A model generated the notes under the pieces. It was not told the DNA's origin and did no database searches. It worked only from the letters and a program-made list of their open reading frames with translations. From Cricetomys ansorgei (taxonomy: Eukaryota > Chordata > Mammalia > Rodentia > Nesomyidae), in the NCBI GenBank assembly GCA_026225945.1, contig JAMJFZ010000165.1, positions 779,501 through 843,500 of the forward strand: 64,000 nucleotides of DNA. Reading direction: 5' to 3'. Shown here one piece after another: positions 11,693-40,189 of the stretch (positions are counted from its first letter, which is position 1; each line of letters begins with the position of its first letter). The position numbers were made by a program, and so were the translations under genes.

Positions 11693-12598
11693 GGGGGGTG
11701 GGGGGAGGAAAAAGGGGTAAAAAGAGACAAAGGGGAAAAAAAAGGAAAGATAAGGCGTCACAATTGGACTAAATCTGGGTAACTCCCAAAAGGCGTCATT
11801 TTCTACTCTGCAACCACAAGGTGGGGGTGAGCTAGCAAGCAAACACAAGCTTACCTAGCAGTTAGCTCCAGGGCTTTTGTTTTTCTAAGGCATGTGTTAC
11901 AGCTGACAGGTTGTAAGCGGTCATGGTCAGGTTGCTAAGGGCGACAACCTTCCAGCTATTTCTCCGGGTCATTCCGTTCCAAGTACGGAGTTGAGTCGAG
12001 CTTGGCAATAGGCAGTACGTATGTGAATCGCTAAATAAGTCAATAAATAAGTAACCACTGATTGATCTTTTTTACCTGCCTCAGCCTTCCGTAGCTGTGA
12101 TTACTGCCTGTACCACCAAGCTTGTCTCCTGCGTAAGGTTATGGAAGTCATGGAGGAGAATGTCCTTGTGTGGGGGAGAAGCAGATGGAATGTTGCAATA
12201 CAGATATCTTACCTTCAAGTTGTCTGGGGCGGGGCGGGGGGCGGAGTGAAAGTGGGCACAAGCTGGTGGATAGCAGAAATTACAAAATATTAGCCAGTTA
12301 CTGCAGGGGTCTCTACAACCTTCACAGGCCTACAGAGGCAAGGTCCGACAGAGTCAAGAAGGCAGTTCAACATGGCTCAGTTGTTGGTTCAAACTTTGAG
12401 AGTCTGACCACTTGGGGTTTATTTTTAGGCGCATTTAACACAGCATAAATTGATGAAAACTCTTCCAGTGAAAATTAATTCAGTCTCATATACACAACAA
12501 AACATACATCTCTGAGGAACAAAGTAAGTCTGATCTTTATGAAGATCAAAACTCTCTGAAAAGTATATGTGTCATCTTCTATAAAGATAGGTTCTATA

Positions 12599-12775
12599 AG
12601 CCAGGCGGTAGTGGTGCACGACTTTGATCCCAGCATTTGGGAGGCAGAGGCAGGTGGATCTCTGAGTTCGAGGCCAGCCTGGTCTACAGAGTGAGTTTCA
12701 GGACAGCCAGAGTTACAATAGAGAGACCCTGTCTGGAAAAAACAAAAACAATAAATAAGTAATAAATAAATAAAT
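12599..12775 (+). repeat. B1 SINE
   Basis: Reads agccaggcggtagtggtgca, cccagcatttgggaggcag, ccagcctggtctacagagt, then an AAAT-rich tail. It has the 'agagttacaatagaga' variant. Confidence 0.9.
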
Positions 12776-13074
12776 AAGAAGGATCTATAGATTAACTGAG
12801 AAAAACAAGCTCAGAAGGGTCTGGGGTAGGGTCTGGTGTGGTCTCACAGATAGTGCAAAGGTCACCAGGCTAGAAAGCATGTCCACTCCCGGCCTTCAAC
12901 AGGTCTTGAATCCCTTCCCTTGAGGGAACAACCTGTGTGGTAACATTTCAGATTCCCCTAGTGCTTATCTGTGAGCACAAAGACCTCCGTGCCCCTACGA
13001 GTCACATGAGTGGCGGCTACACTGGGCTGGTATGCAGTGTGTACAGTTACCTCAAGTGTTCTTTGTCTGAATTT

Positions 13075-13230
13075 GTTTTGTTTCATTATTTAAGAGTTGT
13101 TTGTTATACATGTGTATGTGAGTGTGGGTTTGTACCATGAGTTATAGGCAGCTGGGAGAAGCCACATTCTGGTGCTGGGAGCTGAACCTGGAGTCCATTA
13201 CAAGAGCAGCACAGCCATCTCTACAGCCTT
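13075..13230 (-). repeat. B2 SINE, reverse orientation
   Basis: Reverse landmarks: ggtgctgggagctgaacct, caagagcagcacagccatct, ctacagcct. Confidence 0.6.
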
Positions 13231-13237
13231 CCTTTTA

Positions 13238-13402
13238 GCTTTTTTGAGACAGGGTCTCCCTATGTAGCCTGGCTGGCCTGGAACTAGCTATGAAGACCAG
13301 GCTGGCCTGGAACTAGCTGTGTAGACCAGGCTGGCCTCAAACTCAGAGATTGACCTGCCTTTGCCACCAGATCTGGGACTAAAGGTGTACATCATCAAGC
13401 TA
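13238..13402 (-). repeat. B1 SINE with internal duplication, reverse orientation
   Basis: A reverse B1 in which the block around 'aggctggcctggaactagct' is present three times in diverged form before the normal right end. Confidence 0.8.
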
Positions 13403-13567
13403 GGCTTTGAAAATTTCAAAGTAAGAGTTATAATCTCCCGTAACTCCAACTCCTGGGGCTCTAATACCTTCTGATCTCCTCAGGCCTGACCACACATGCC
13501 CACACAGAGAGACACATATAAGTATAAATAAAATAAAAAAATCTAAATAACAGTTATAAAATTTGGT

Positions 13568-13735
13568 CAGGAGGTGGTGATGCACACCTTAAATCCCAGC
13601 ACTAGAGAGGCGAAGGCAAGCAAATCTCTGAGTTCAGGACCAGCCTGATCTTTCTCTACAGAGAAAGTTCCAGTACAGCCAGAGCTACACAGAGAAACCC
13701 TGTTTCAAACAAACAAACAAACAAACAAACAAGAA
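13568..13735 (+). repeat. B1 SINE with (AAAC)n tail
   Basis: B1 body (gatgcacaccttaaatccca ... gagaaaccctgtttc) followed by a clean CAAA repeat tail at 13706-13732. Confidence 0.85.
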
Positions 13736-14254
13736 ACAGAATCAGAAAATTTCCATTTTGCAATCCGCCTAGAAGCAAATAATGAAGCAAGACTCATTAC
13801 TTAAAGAAACCCAAAGTTGTTTGGACAGGTAATTAGTTCTAAAAAAGCCAAAATGGCAGTTGTATAGTGAAGAATACCAGAATGGCTCTGAAACACAGTC
13901 AACACATCAATGGGCTCTACAAATACACAAGGACACAACAGCTCTTCAGTGGTCTTCTACACAGGACATGTGTCCTCAGTGGCCTTCTTGCCAAGGATGT
14001 ATGATCTTTTTATCCTTTTTATTGTGAGAAACATCAGATCACCCCAGACGGAGGACATACCACAACGCAGGTCCAAGATCTCAGAAGCAGAGCCTGTCTC
14101 AAACAAGCAAAAAGTAATGTTAGCAGGGGACAGGCATGCTACCATGCCTCAATTCTGCAGGGGTTGACAGTTAATAACCAGGAGTTTAAGCCCAGCTCAG
14201 GCAGCATAGGTTCTGGTTTTATTTATTTATTTACTTAATTGCTGTATTATTTTT

Positions 14255-14365
14255 TACTAGATAGGGTTTCTCTGCTGTAACCCTGGCTGTCCTGGAACTC
14301 ACTCTGTAGACCAGGCTGGCCTCAAACTCAGAGATCTGCCTGCCTCTGCCTCCCGAGTGCTGGGA
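14255..14365 (-). repeat. B1 SINE, reverse orientation
   Basis: Reads gggtttctctgctgtaaccc, ctggaactcactctgtagac, gcctcccgagtgctgggaaa. Confidence 0.88.
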
Positions 14366-14499
14366 AAAACAATGTAAGCGAGGGGTAGTGTGCACACCTG
14401 TCTGTAATCCGAGCATTAGGAAGGCAGACAGACAGGGGCTGCCTCATGCTCCAGGTCAGCCAAGACTGGGTAACAAAGACCCTGTCTCAAAAACCAAAT

Positions 14500-14700
14500 A
14501 GGAAATGGCTCAGTGGCTAAGAGCACTGGTTGCTCTTCCAGAGTTCCTGGGTCCAATACCCAGCACCCACATGGGAGCTCACAACCATCCGTAACTCCAG
14601 CTCCAGGGGACCCAACATTCTCTTCTGGCCTCTGTTGGGGCTTGCCCACAGGGCACAGATGTAGACGCAGGCAACACCCATATGCACCTTTAAGAAAATT
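14500..14700 (+). repeat. B2 SINE
   Basis: Reads aaatggctcagtggctaaga, tgctcttccagagttcctgg, cccagcacccacatgggagc and an A/T-rich end. Confidence 0.88.
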
Positions 14701-14889
14701 ATTTTTAATAATAACAACAACACCACCACCATCACAGGTGCGGTGGCTCCCAGCTACAATATTAGTACCCTAGGAATAGAAATAACAAAGGCCAGTATGG
14801 GCTGGCTATACAGTAATTGCTAGGGGCCATCTTGGGCTACATGAGACTCTGTCTCAAAAAAAATTTTTTTTATTAAATAAAAAATAAGG

Positions 14890-15035
14890 TCTGGCCAGAT
14901 GTGGTGGCATATCCTTTAATCCCAGCACTCAAGGAGGCAGAGGCAGGCGGATCTCTGAGTTCAAGGCCAGCCTGATCTACAGAGTGAGTTCCAGGACATC
15001 CAGGGCTGCACAGAGAAACCCTGTCTCGGAAAAAA
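14890..15035 (+). repeat. B1 SINE
   Basis: Full B1 from gccagatgtggtggcatatc to gaaaccctgtctcgg with an A-rich tail. Confidence 0.9.
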
Positions 15036-15089
15036 CAACAACAAAATAATAATAAAGAATAAAAATAAAAAAGAAAGAAAACAAAGAAA

Positions 15090-15500
15090 CGTCTTGGTAA
15101 TTCAAACCTGTAATCCCAACACTGGAGCAGCAAAGCAGGAGAGCTGTTGCAAATTTGAGGCCAGCCTGCTCCACACAGTAAGTTTCAGGCCAGCAAATAC
15201 TACATATTCTGTTTGGAGAAAAAAACAATCCAAAACCAAAAATAAATAATACTGGGTGAAAGGACTCATATTATAATCCTAGCACACGGAAGGCTGAGGC
15301 AGGAGGATTGCCCATAACTTCCAGGCCAGTCTGGGCTATAAAGGGAGTTGCTGGCTCACAGTGGCATCTCCTTCATGTAAAGTTGGAAGGCTCGGCCTGG
15401 CCCGATGGCATGGCTGTAAACTCCAGCCCTCTGAGGCAGAGGCAGGAGGATCACCGCAAGTTCCTGACCGGCCTGGCCTGCACAGAAGACTCTGTCTCAG
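15090..15500 (+). repeat. Cluster of old B1-family SINEs
   Basis: Three diverged B1-like pieces lie in series (near 15100-15215, 15245-15350 and 15385-15500), each with a 'taatccca/cctag' and a 'ggcaggagga' motif. Confidence 0.55.
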
Positions 15501-16099
15501 TAAATGAAGCCACTGAGTAAACCTTTGTGGCTAAACTTCGCGCGCGTAGACACCGAGAAGTTTTAAGTCCTGTAGTCACATTTTTTTTTTTTCCAGTTTT
15601 CAGCTTTCCAGACCCAGACACTGGCCTTTCCGTATGCTCGCAGCTTGGTGGCAGGGCTAGCCTGCACCAAGTCAGTTAAACTAGGGACCGAAATACCGAA
15701 ACTTCCAAGTGTTTTCCGCTGTAGGACTTAAATCCTAGGGCGACTACTTAACCTGCTCTTCGTGATTTCATGCGAGATACTTCACGGCTTTGTGCCTCGG
15801 TTTCCTCACTTGGTATTCAAGAACACCATCGCATCAGACTGCTGGGGTATGGCGACGCTCTGGAGGCTGAGGATCGGGCAAGGGAACTGTGGGGAGAGCT
15901 TATGGATAGCCTGGGCTACACAGCGACTCTGAGGCTCCCCCAGTACCTGGTGGCAAAGACGAAGGGACGAGCACAGCCCAAGGTCGGCGGTGGAGCAATG
16001 GCCCGCCGTGCACGGAAGTTCTGGATTGTTCTTCCCTAGAGCCAGTGAGGGCAGAGGGTACCTGACACGGGGCTACCATTTTCTAGAACAAAGTCTGTG

Positions 16100-17250
16100 C
16101 GTGCACGGCTGCAAACGACCGAGCAATGGCTGGAGACGGACAAAGCCACGCTCACTCCCGGCGCCCACGGTCCCCAGGGCGCCCCGACCCTCGCGCCCGC
16201 CGCCAGGTCCCGCCGCGGTCCTCTTAGCCCCGCCCCGCCCGCTCGGGTCCCGCCTCGCTGTCCCCGGTCCACGCTAGTCTCGCGAGCTTTGGACGCGCGC
16301 GAGCTCCTCCGCGAGGGCCGGCGGTTGGTCGGGCGGAACCATCTGCCGCGATGCGTGGGGGGAGCGGGAAAGCCTACGCGGCCACATCGTGTTTCCGTGC
16401 CCGGCGCTGCCGACGCGGACTCTCGGCTTTCTGTCTTTCCAACGCTGTTGTGGGGCATACGGGAGCTTCCATTAGGGTCCGAGCCGCCGTGAGGAGAGAG
16501 CGGCCGCGGCTCCGCCATGAGGGCTCCCCTCCTGACAGGAAGCCAGTGGGGGAGGCCAAAGGCGGGCGGGGGCGGGAGGCGGCCCTAGCGCCATTTTGTG
16601 GGCACGAAGCGGTAGCTTGGGTGATCTCGGAGCCTTGCCGTCTCAGTTACCTCGTCGTGCTTCCTAGCAGCGGCCTAGCGGGTGAGTGGCTGGCTCCAGA
16701 CGGCTTGCGTGCCTCGGGGGCTGCTTCGGGGGCGACCTGCGCCGCGGGGAGGGAACTACGGAGCGGGGCCTAGCTGGGCTCGCGCCGCCGCGGCGTTAGG
16801 GCCTAGCGCGGGCGGCAGCCGAAGCGGGACGCCGGCTCCGCTGGGCCGGGAAGCCGTAGGCCGAAGCTTGTCGCGGCTCCGAGGCCCCAGCAGTGCTAGT
16901 CCCTTCGGGTTTTCGTCTCTGAGAACGGTCGTTGTCACCGTGGGCCTTGTGCCCTCGCGGGCGGCCCCACCCCGGCCGCCTCGAAGTGGGGGGGGGGACC
17001 CGGGACTTAAACGTCGTCCATCGCGCATGGCCTTCTGGGAAATGGCGGCCTACATCGCCGAGGGTCTGTCGCTGCTGTCCTCGACGCTCGAGTTTTTAGC
17101 TAGCCCTTTCCGACGATGAGGAGCGGAGAGGGGCCGAACCGCTTCCGGTGATCGGTTTCCGCGCCCCACCCGCACGGTCCGGTGCAGCGCGATGCTAATT
17201 GCTTCCACTCACTCGAGGCACGCGCCGAACCCAGTTTAGGAGCTCAGGCC
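16100..17250 (+). promoter_or_regulatory. TARDBP: TARDBP CpG-island promoter
   Basis: A dense CpG block surrounds the TARDBP first exon, with no clear TATA box. Visible motifs are a GC-box run (ggcgggcgggggcgggaggc at 16561-16580), a YY1-like gcgccatttt at 16588-16597 and the partial palindrome TCTCGCGAG at 16278-16286, a near match to the BANP/CGCG element. This is the usual make-up of a housekeeping promoter. Open frames across the island on both strands look like GC-rich chance frames. Confidence 0.8.
16585..16681 (+). other. TARDBP: TARDBP exon 1 (5' UTR)
   Basis: The 3' boundary is the donor gcgg|gtgagt at 16681/16682, and the text cagcggcctagcgg just before it resembles the end of mammalian TARDBP exon 1. 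It has no coding start. The 5' end is a guess placed just upstream of the gcgccattttgtg motif; the true transcription start could differ by tens of bases. Confidence 0.7.
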
Positions 17251-17628
17251 TGAGAACGAACTGAGGGCGGGCGTGAAAGTGCTGTGGTCTGCGATCCTCG
17301 CGCTCCACGCCAGGAAAGCAGCGTGTTTTGAAGGAAGGAAAAAAAATCAAGATTTCTTTAATACCTTCTTTTTGTCTCGGTTTTGTCATCTAACAGGCCG
17401 CGTGGTAACACTTGGGATTTTGCCGCCTGTTTTACTGTTAGCCCTGAGAAAACATTTACTGAATAAGTGACCTGGCCAAAAAATTTTTGAAAATCATAGT
17501 TTTCCTTAATTTTCAGGTGTAACAAATGAAACATTAGTTTGCAGGAGGCGGGGTGTGGTGGCTGCGGCTGACTATTAAAGGATAATTGCTCTGACTATGA
17601 CTAAATCCATTTCTTTTTTATCTTTAAG

Positions 17629-23680
<6,052 letters not shown>

Positions 23681-25051
23681 GCAGTTCGGGTGGTCAGTCG
23701 GTTGGTTAGGTAGGTAGGTTTAGAATGGTGGTGGGATTCAAATTTTTCTAAACTCATGGTAAGTATATTGTAAAATACATATGTACTAAAATTTTTCAGA
23801 TTGGTTTGTTCAGTGTGGAGTATATTCAGCAGTATTTTTGACATTTTTCTTTAGAAAAGAGGAAAAGCTAAATGAATTTTATAAGTTTTGTTATATAAAG
23901 GGTTAAAATACTGAGTGGGTGAAAGTGAACTGCTGTTTGCCTAATTGGTGAACCAACACTACAATTGATCTCAGAAGGTTTCTCTGTAATATTCTATCAT
24001 TGGACTTGTTAAATGGATTCTTTGCATGTTCAGAGTAGAAACCATTGGTTAGAACTACATTCTTTGCTCCTTATTTTAATTTGAATCCCACCCTATGAAT
24101 TTTTTCCTTAGGAAAATCTCCTTTTGGGAGATCATGATGTCATGATGTTTGGTTCTTTTGGTTTTGTTTTTAACACTTGTCTTCCTTCATATACGAAAGT
24201 ACAATATGAAGCCTTCATTTAATCTCTGCAGTTCATCTCATTTCAAATGTTTATGGAAGAAGCACTTCATTGAAAGTAGTGCTGTAAATATTCTGCCATA
24301 GGAATACTTCTGTCTACATGCTTTCTCATCCAAGAATTCGTCATCACGCTGCACAGGCTGCGTCTTTGACGGTGGGTGTTCCATTTTTATCCACTACTCT
24401 TTATTTCATGGAGTCGTATCAACGCTATGAACGCAAGGCTGTGATATGGAACCAGAAGGCTGTTTGAACTTTTGAAACCTTGTGTGGGATTGATGGTGGT
24501 GCCGAGGCATGAAAGGCTAGTATGAACGAGAAAAGGAGAGAGCGCGCGTGCAGAGACTTGGTGGTGCAAAATGGATATTTTTTAACTTGGAGAGATGTGT
24601 CACTCAATCCTGTGGCTTTGGTGAGAGAGTGTGCAGAGAGCAATGATAGCAAATAACGTACGAATGTTTTTGCATCAAAGGACATCCACATCTGTTGGAA
24701 GATTTGAGTTTTGTTCTTAGAAAACCCACTTTAGTTGAATGTGTTAAGTGAAATGATACTTGTACTTCCCCCGTCAACTGCTGTGAATGCTGTATGGTGT
24801 GTGTTCTCCTCTGTTACTGATCTGGAGTGTGGGAACGTGAACTGAAGCTGATGGGCTGCGAACATGGACTGAGCTTGTGGTGTGCTTTGCAGGAGAACTT
24901 GGAAGCAGAGTTCACCAGTGAGCTCAGGTGTCTCAAAGAAGGGTGGAAGTTCTCATGTCTGTTAGCTACTCATAAGAATGCTGTTTGCTGCAGTTCTGTG
25001 TCCTGTGCTTGGATGCTTTTTTATAAGAGTTGTCATTGTTGGAAATTCTTA

Positions 25052-25057
25052 AATAAA
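25052..25057 (+). promoter_or_regulatory. TARDBP: Proximal poly(A) signal of TARDBP
   Basis: AATAAA within cttaaataaaactg; it lies inside the segment that splicing of the putative 3' UTR intron would remove. Confidence 0.75.
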
Positions 25058-26418
25058 ACTGATTTAAATAATATGTGTCTTTGTTTTGCAGCCCTGAATG
25101 CAAAGAATTCATAGCAGTTAATTCCCCTTTTTGACCCTTTTGAGATGGAACTTTCATAAAGTTTCTTGGCAGTAGTTTATTATGCTTCAAATAAACTTAT
25201 TTGAAAAGTTGTCTCAAGTCAAATGGATTCATCACCTGTCATGCATTGACACCTGATACCCAGACTTAATTGCTATTTGTTCTTGCATTGTCCAAAGTTT
25301 TTTCCTTGGGTTATTTTTAATCTAGCTTTTCATAAGTCTGGGTGACCGCACTTAAAATGGTAAGCAGTTACCTCCAGCTTGTTCTGAGTGCCTCTGTGCA
25401 TTTGAGTGATTTTTTTTTTTTTAACATAGCTGTATAAATCTCCATTGGGAAATCATGCTCTCTAAAAATACTATTTGGGAGAGGGGATAGTTGATGTTTC
25501 CAGATGCTTTGTAGCAGAGCATATTGATGGAAAAGGGGGTGATCAGCACCTTTCTGTTGGGGTTTGAAAAGTGGAATTAATTGTGATAGGGATGAAGTAG
25601 AAACCATGTGCCTGAATCCATGAAGAAGCCTGATAGCTTTAAGAACTAGGAGGGTGGGCTGTCTGATTTGTGGGAGTCTCGAGTGAAGTGTGGGTGGGAG
25701 GCATCTAATGAGAATATGCTCACAATCAGGTTAGATGCTCACAATTCATTGTTAAGATGTAAAAGCAATAATACATTGGTTATTGTACTTTTCCTGTAAC
25801 TATTGAGGAGCTCCTTTTCTAACTGGAAGAATGTGACAGTTTTTGTTTTAGTAGTTCTCCCTAATGCCCTTATCTAAATAGCTTATGATAAATAGGTTTG
25901 TCATTTTGCAAGTTGCGTGTTTTAAATTTTTATATCCTTTAGAGACTTGTTGTGAACACATTGTTATTCAGTATCCTCTGTAAAAGGGATCTTGAATTAC
26001 TGTAATTTTTTTCTCTGCATCTAAATCTGCATGATTTCCAAACCCTGTACATCTGAATTTTGCATTTTAGCACTTGCACTATTACTCAGCAGCAGTAACA
26101 TGGTAACATTAAAATGGTTTTCGGGGACCTCCAAAGACTAAACTGGCAAGCCGTCCAGGAGTCCTGGGGTAAGTTACTTGTCAATGGCATGGTTTTGATC
26201 CCTATTTGCACTTGTTAAAAAGAGTTACTGGTCATGAAGGCTTTCAATGTCGAGTAGCCTTTAACATGTTATGGTTATAACATAGCTGTAGATAGTTATT
26301 TGCCCTAAATGAAGTTTTAGAAATAAACTACTTGGCAAAGATTTTGTTTTTTGAAAGTCTATTTGGTCATCAAAATGCGATCATTCTTTAAAAAAAAAAA
26401 TTCTTTGAACCACAGTTG

Positions 26419-26424
26419 AATAAA
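26419..26424 (+). promoter_or_regulatory. TARDBP: Distal poly(A) signal of TARDBP
   Basis: AATAAA in ttgaataaaaag. It is the last signal before sequence that no longer looks like TARDBP UTR. Confidence 0.6.
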
Positions 26425-26445
26425 AAGTTTTCTTGCCACCAACAG

Positions 26446-27734
26446 TTTATAGTGTCTGGAGTCTTACTGGAAATATTTCTATTTCATGCCAGAAATGCTA
26501 GAAAGTTTAAACAGTGACTCCCGTGGGCAGATGCTACGTAGCATCTTCATCCTTTAAATGTGAGTCTCCAGCTGGGTGTGGTGGCACATGCCTTAATCGC
26601 AGAGCTCAGACAGGTGGGTCTGAGCTGCAGGCCAGCCTTTGCTCCCTAGTGAGACCCTGTCTAAGGACTTGTTAGGAGAGGCAAGTGAAATCAAATGTAA
26701 CCTCTAGTTAAGTCAGTCTCTTGATAGTAGGAGAAAAGCAGTTTATTCCACTGTGAATTGGTGGTCAATTACTGTTTCTTGTTACAAAGAGGAGAATAAA
26801 TCTTCACTGTGTACAGTTCTGTTTTCTGTTCTGCCATCTGTGATCTGTTTGGCTTACCTGTACCCAAGTTTATGCTCACTTAAAAATGGGCCAGGTATAG
26901 TGGCACAGGCTTCATACCCATCATTTAGGACGCTGAGGCAGAATGGTCCACGTAGGCGCCTCAAAAGGTGGAGGGGGGGGTCAGGGTGTAGTTTGGTTGG
27001 CTTACCTAGCATGCCGTAGATTTGATTGCCAGCACCAACCTGTATTCCCACACACTTGGCAAGTAAAGGCAAAAGAAAAGTTGGAGGTGTCTGCTACACA
27101 GCTAGTTCAAGGCCAGCCTAGAACATGAGGCCTTTTGGGGGAAAGAAGATTTTTAAAGCATTTGAAATGGGTCGCTAATTACCCCCTTTAAAGTACTGTT
27201 CCATGTTCTTGTCTGATATTTTGATAAATGAAATATGGTGGAACATGCCTGTAATCTCAGTATTCTGGAAATGGACTCAGTTTGTTTTGTGGCATTAGAA
27301 ATCACATACCTGGTCTAATGTGTCTCCTTTCAGTTTACCTTCTAAAGGGGAAGTGAGTTTATCAGGTATTCTGGAATCACTAGTGCTGTAATCTTTAAGA
27401 GAACTTTCAGAGCTCATTAAGACCAAGTCTTAACATGCTAGAAAAATCAACAGCAAGCCCCTTAGTTGGCAGAAACTCAATATGAAATTAAATAACTGTA
27501 GGGAATAGAATATAACTTGACATGGTGAGTTTGCGTGGGATTGGCAAAGATAAACACTGTATTAAATACCTTGAATCATTTTAGTTGACATTGGCGAGTA
27601 ATCTTGTGCCTAGAACAGTTGCGATTAGTTTGGTTTTAGGTGGGCCATTAATGCTGCTCAGGTTTTGTTGCTGCTAAGAGCTTTTCCAGGTACTTGGAAA
27701 ATTAAGGAGTAATTACTGATTGAAGGCATGAAGA
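26446..27734. other. TARDBP-MASP2 convergent intergenic gap
   Basis: The 3' ends of the two genes face each other here. It holds a B1 copy (26568-26665), more diverged B1-like pieces (26885-26960, 27030-27125) and otherwise unassigned text. I could not place the MASP2 poly(A) site with confidence: no canonical AATAAA on the minus strand lies close to its stop codon. Confidence 0.6.
26568..26665 (+). repeat. B1-family SINE
   Basis: Reads agctgggtgtggtggcacat, gccttaatcgcagagctcag, gtgagaccctgtct. Confidence 0.7.
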
Positions 27735-38386
<10,652 letters not shown>

Positions 38387-39062
38387 GATGTGCCAGTCAG
38401 CCCTGAGGCCCAGCTCCACTCGCTCACCTTTGATCTGTTTGTCCAGAACCTGGCCCTGCCCCCGGCCTCCCAGACCCAAGGATTCTGGGAATCCACGAAT
38501 GGCTCCTGCCTGCCTCGCATCCAGGCAGGGTGGCTTTGGGAGCCAGAAGCTTAACTTGGATCACAGGCTGGTAACAAATCTCAACTCTATCCTCGCCTGT
38601 CCTGGGTGCCTCCTCCTTGGTGGGACCCTGAAGGTCTGGTGGACCCGAGTCTTGGTGACAACGTGGACTGCCTAGACCCCCTCCCCAAACTCAGGGAGAG
38701 GGAGAAAGTTTGAGAAAACACACAAGAACCCAAGAGGGGACAGAACACAGTACAGGAGACGAGATGCTGCTACATCCGGGAACATGAACGGCAGGCAGCA
38801 GGCAGGAGTGCCCTGCAGGTGACGTCAGAGCTGAAGCAGAGTAGGAGTCAGCTGGGGGGTTCCCCGTGCTGTCTAGAGGAACCCTACTCGTCTGAAGACA
38901 TTGTCTGTTTGGCCCTGACTGGCTTTGAACTATGTAGACCAAGCTGGCCTCAAACTTGTAGCAATCCTCCTGCCTCTGGCTCCGGAATGTCTCAACATTG
39001 AGACATGGAGAGACTCGGCCTACAGAGAAAAGATGGACTTGACTGGACTGTTGGAGGGGCCC

Positions 39063-39312
39063 GGGTGTGGTTGTTTTCATTAGTCAGGAGGACAGCAATT
39101 ATTTAGATTGTGTGCTTGTGTCTGTGTGTCTGTCTGTCTGTCTGTCTGTCCATCCGAGTGCTGAGCCATGGATGTTCAAGTGCTTTTGGAGGCCAGAGGA
39201 GAGCATTGGATCCCCTGGAGTCACAGGCTGGGAAATCACAAGGTACTGGGAACTGAACTCGAGTCCTCGGGAGAGCAAGTGCTCTTAACTGCTGGGTCGT
39301 CTCTCCAGCCCT
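39063..39312 (-). repeat. B2 SINE with (TCTG)n, reverse orientation
   Basis: A short gtctgtctgtctgtc run lies inside a reverse B2 whose right side reads gcattggatcccctggagtc, tgggaactgaactcgagtcc, tgctgggtcgtctctccagc. Confidence 0.85.
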
Positions 39313-40189
39313 AAGGATGGCATTTTAAAGAAATCTCTCTTTGTTATACCGAAGCTGTTAGGGGTTAGACCGAGCCCCGGCAGCATCGCAAGCCGGCCTC
39401 AGCCGCCTGTCCCCAATCTCAGTCAGCCAATTAAGCACACATGTAGCACATGTAGCGGTGTAAAGCACAGAAAGTTTTGTGGCCACATTGGGAAGAACGA
39501 ATGAAGAGGTTTAGTGAGCTCCCCCAGGCTATCTTGAGCCCTGACTCGAGGGTGAGGTTTGAATGGCGAGCGAGAGGTATGCATAACTAAGCAACACTGC
39601 TCATCCCAACTGTCAAGTGATCTGAGACGGTCAGAGCTGTGTGACGTGGATTCCTGGGAGACTCGATCCTCCTGGGGCAGGGACGAGGCCTTTGTTTCCC
39701 CAGCGCAGGATGCCTGGGAGCTCCCAATGCCTTGGCACAGCATCCCTTCAGAACAGCTCCGTCCTCCCTAGATGGTTACGTCATGGCCTGGGGGGGGGGT
39801 CCTCCCACGTGAGCTACAGCTCCTGGGCCAGTTTGTCCCCAGGGACATGCTGGCATTACGTTGTGGGTTTACTTCTTGAGCTAAGGGGATGGAGGGGTAG
39901 GGAGGCACGCTCCCTGCAATGCTGTTGACAGACATCTCCTGTCCAGTTGATCCCCAGTGGGCAACTGGTTATGGCAGAAAGGAAACAAGAACCCATTGTC
40001 TCTCGTCCCCATGCCATGGGTATAGAAGTTGCTCTTGCTAAGACTCCTTCCCAGCGGGGAGACTAAACAAAGTCCTCGCCTCTGCCTCCTCCTCCTCCTC
40101 CTCCTGAGGTCTAACGACAAGGTACCACCAAGTTCACTCGGGAACTGACGAGTTACTGGGCGCATTGGCGAGGGTTACTTACAGGGGCG

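Larger units (their letters stand above)
1..16100. other. Intergenic region upstream of TARDBP, SINE-rich
   Basis: I found no convincing coding exon, RNA gene or promoter here. The open frames are short, overlap B1/B2 copies or simple repeats, and have no recognisable protein. The content is mostly SINEs in both orientations (listed separately), a (AAT)n(ATT)n tract, TG and CA repeats, a hAT-like DNA element and an L1 scrap. Stretches such as 1-330, 400-900, 5480-6350, 7130-7840, 8600-9290, 10510-11560 and 15500-16100 show nothing I can name. Confidence 0.75.
23681..26445 (+). other. TARDBP: TARDBP 3' UTR with several poly(A) sites
   Basis: About 2.75 kb after the stop is nearly SINE-free and strongly resembles the human TARDBP 3' UTR along its length, as far as I can recall that sequence. 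AATAAA signals lie at 25052-25057, 25189-25194, 26322-26327 and 26419-26424, in line with the several poly(A) sites known for this gene. A strong donor-like atg|gtaagt at 23759 and an acceptor-like ttttgcag| ending at 25091 flank the first poly(A) signal. They fit the 3' UTR intron used in TDP-43 autoregulation. Confidence 0.85.

Noticed and set aside
16036..17119. Overlapping long frames on both strands at the TARDBP CpG island
   Set aside because: GC-rich DNA has few stop codons; the frames show no domain and cross the 5' UTR exon and first intron.
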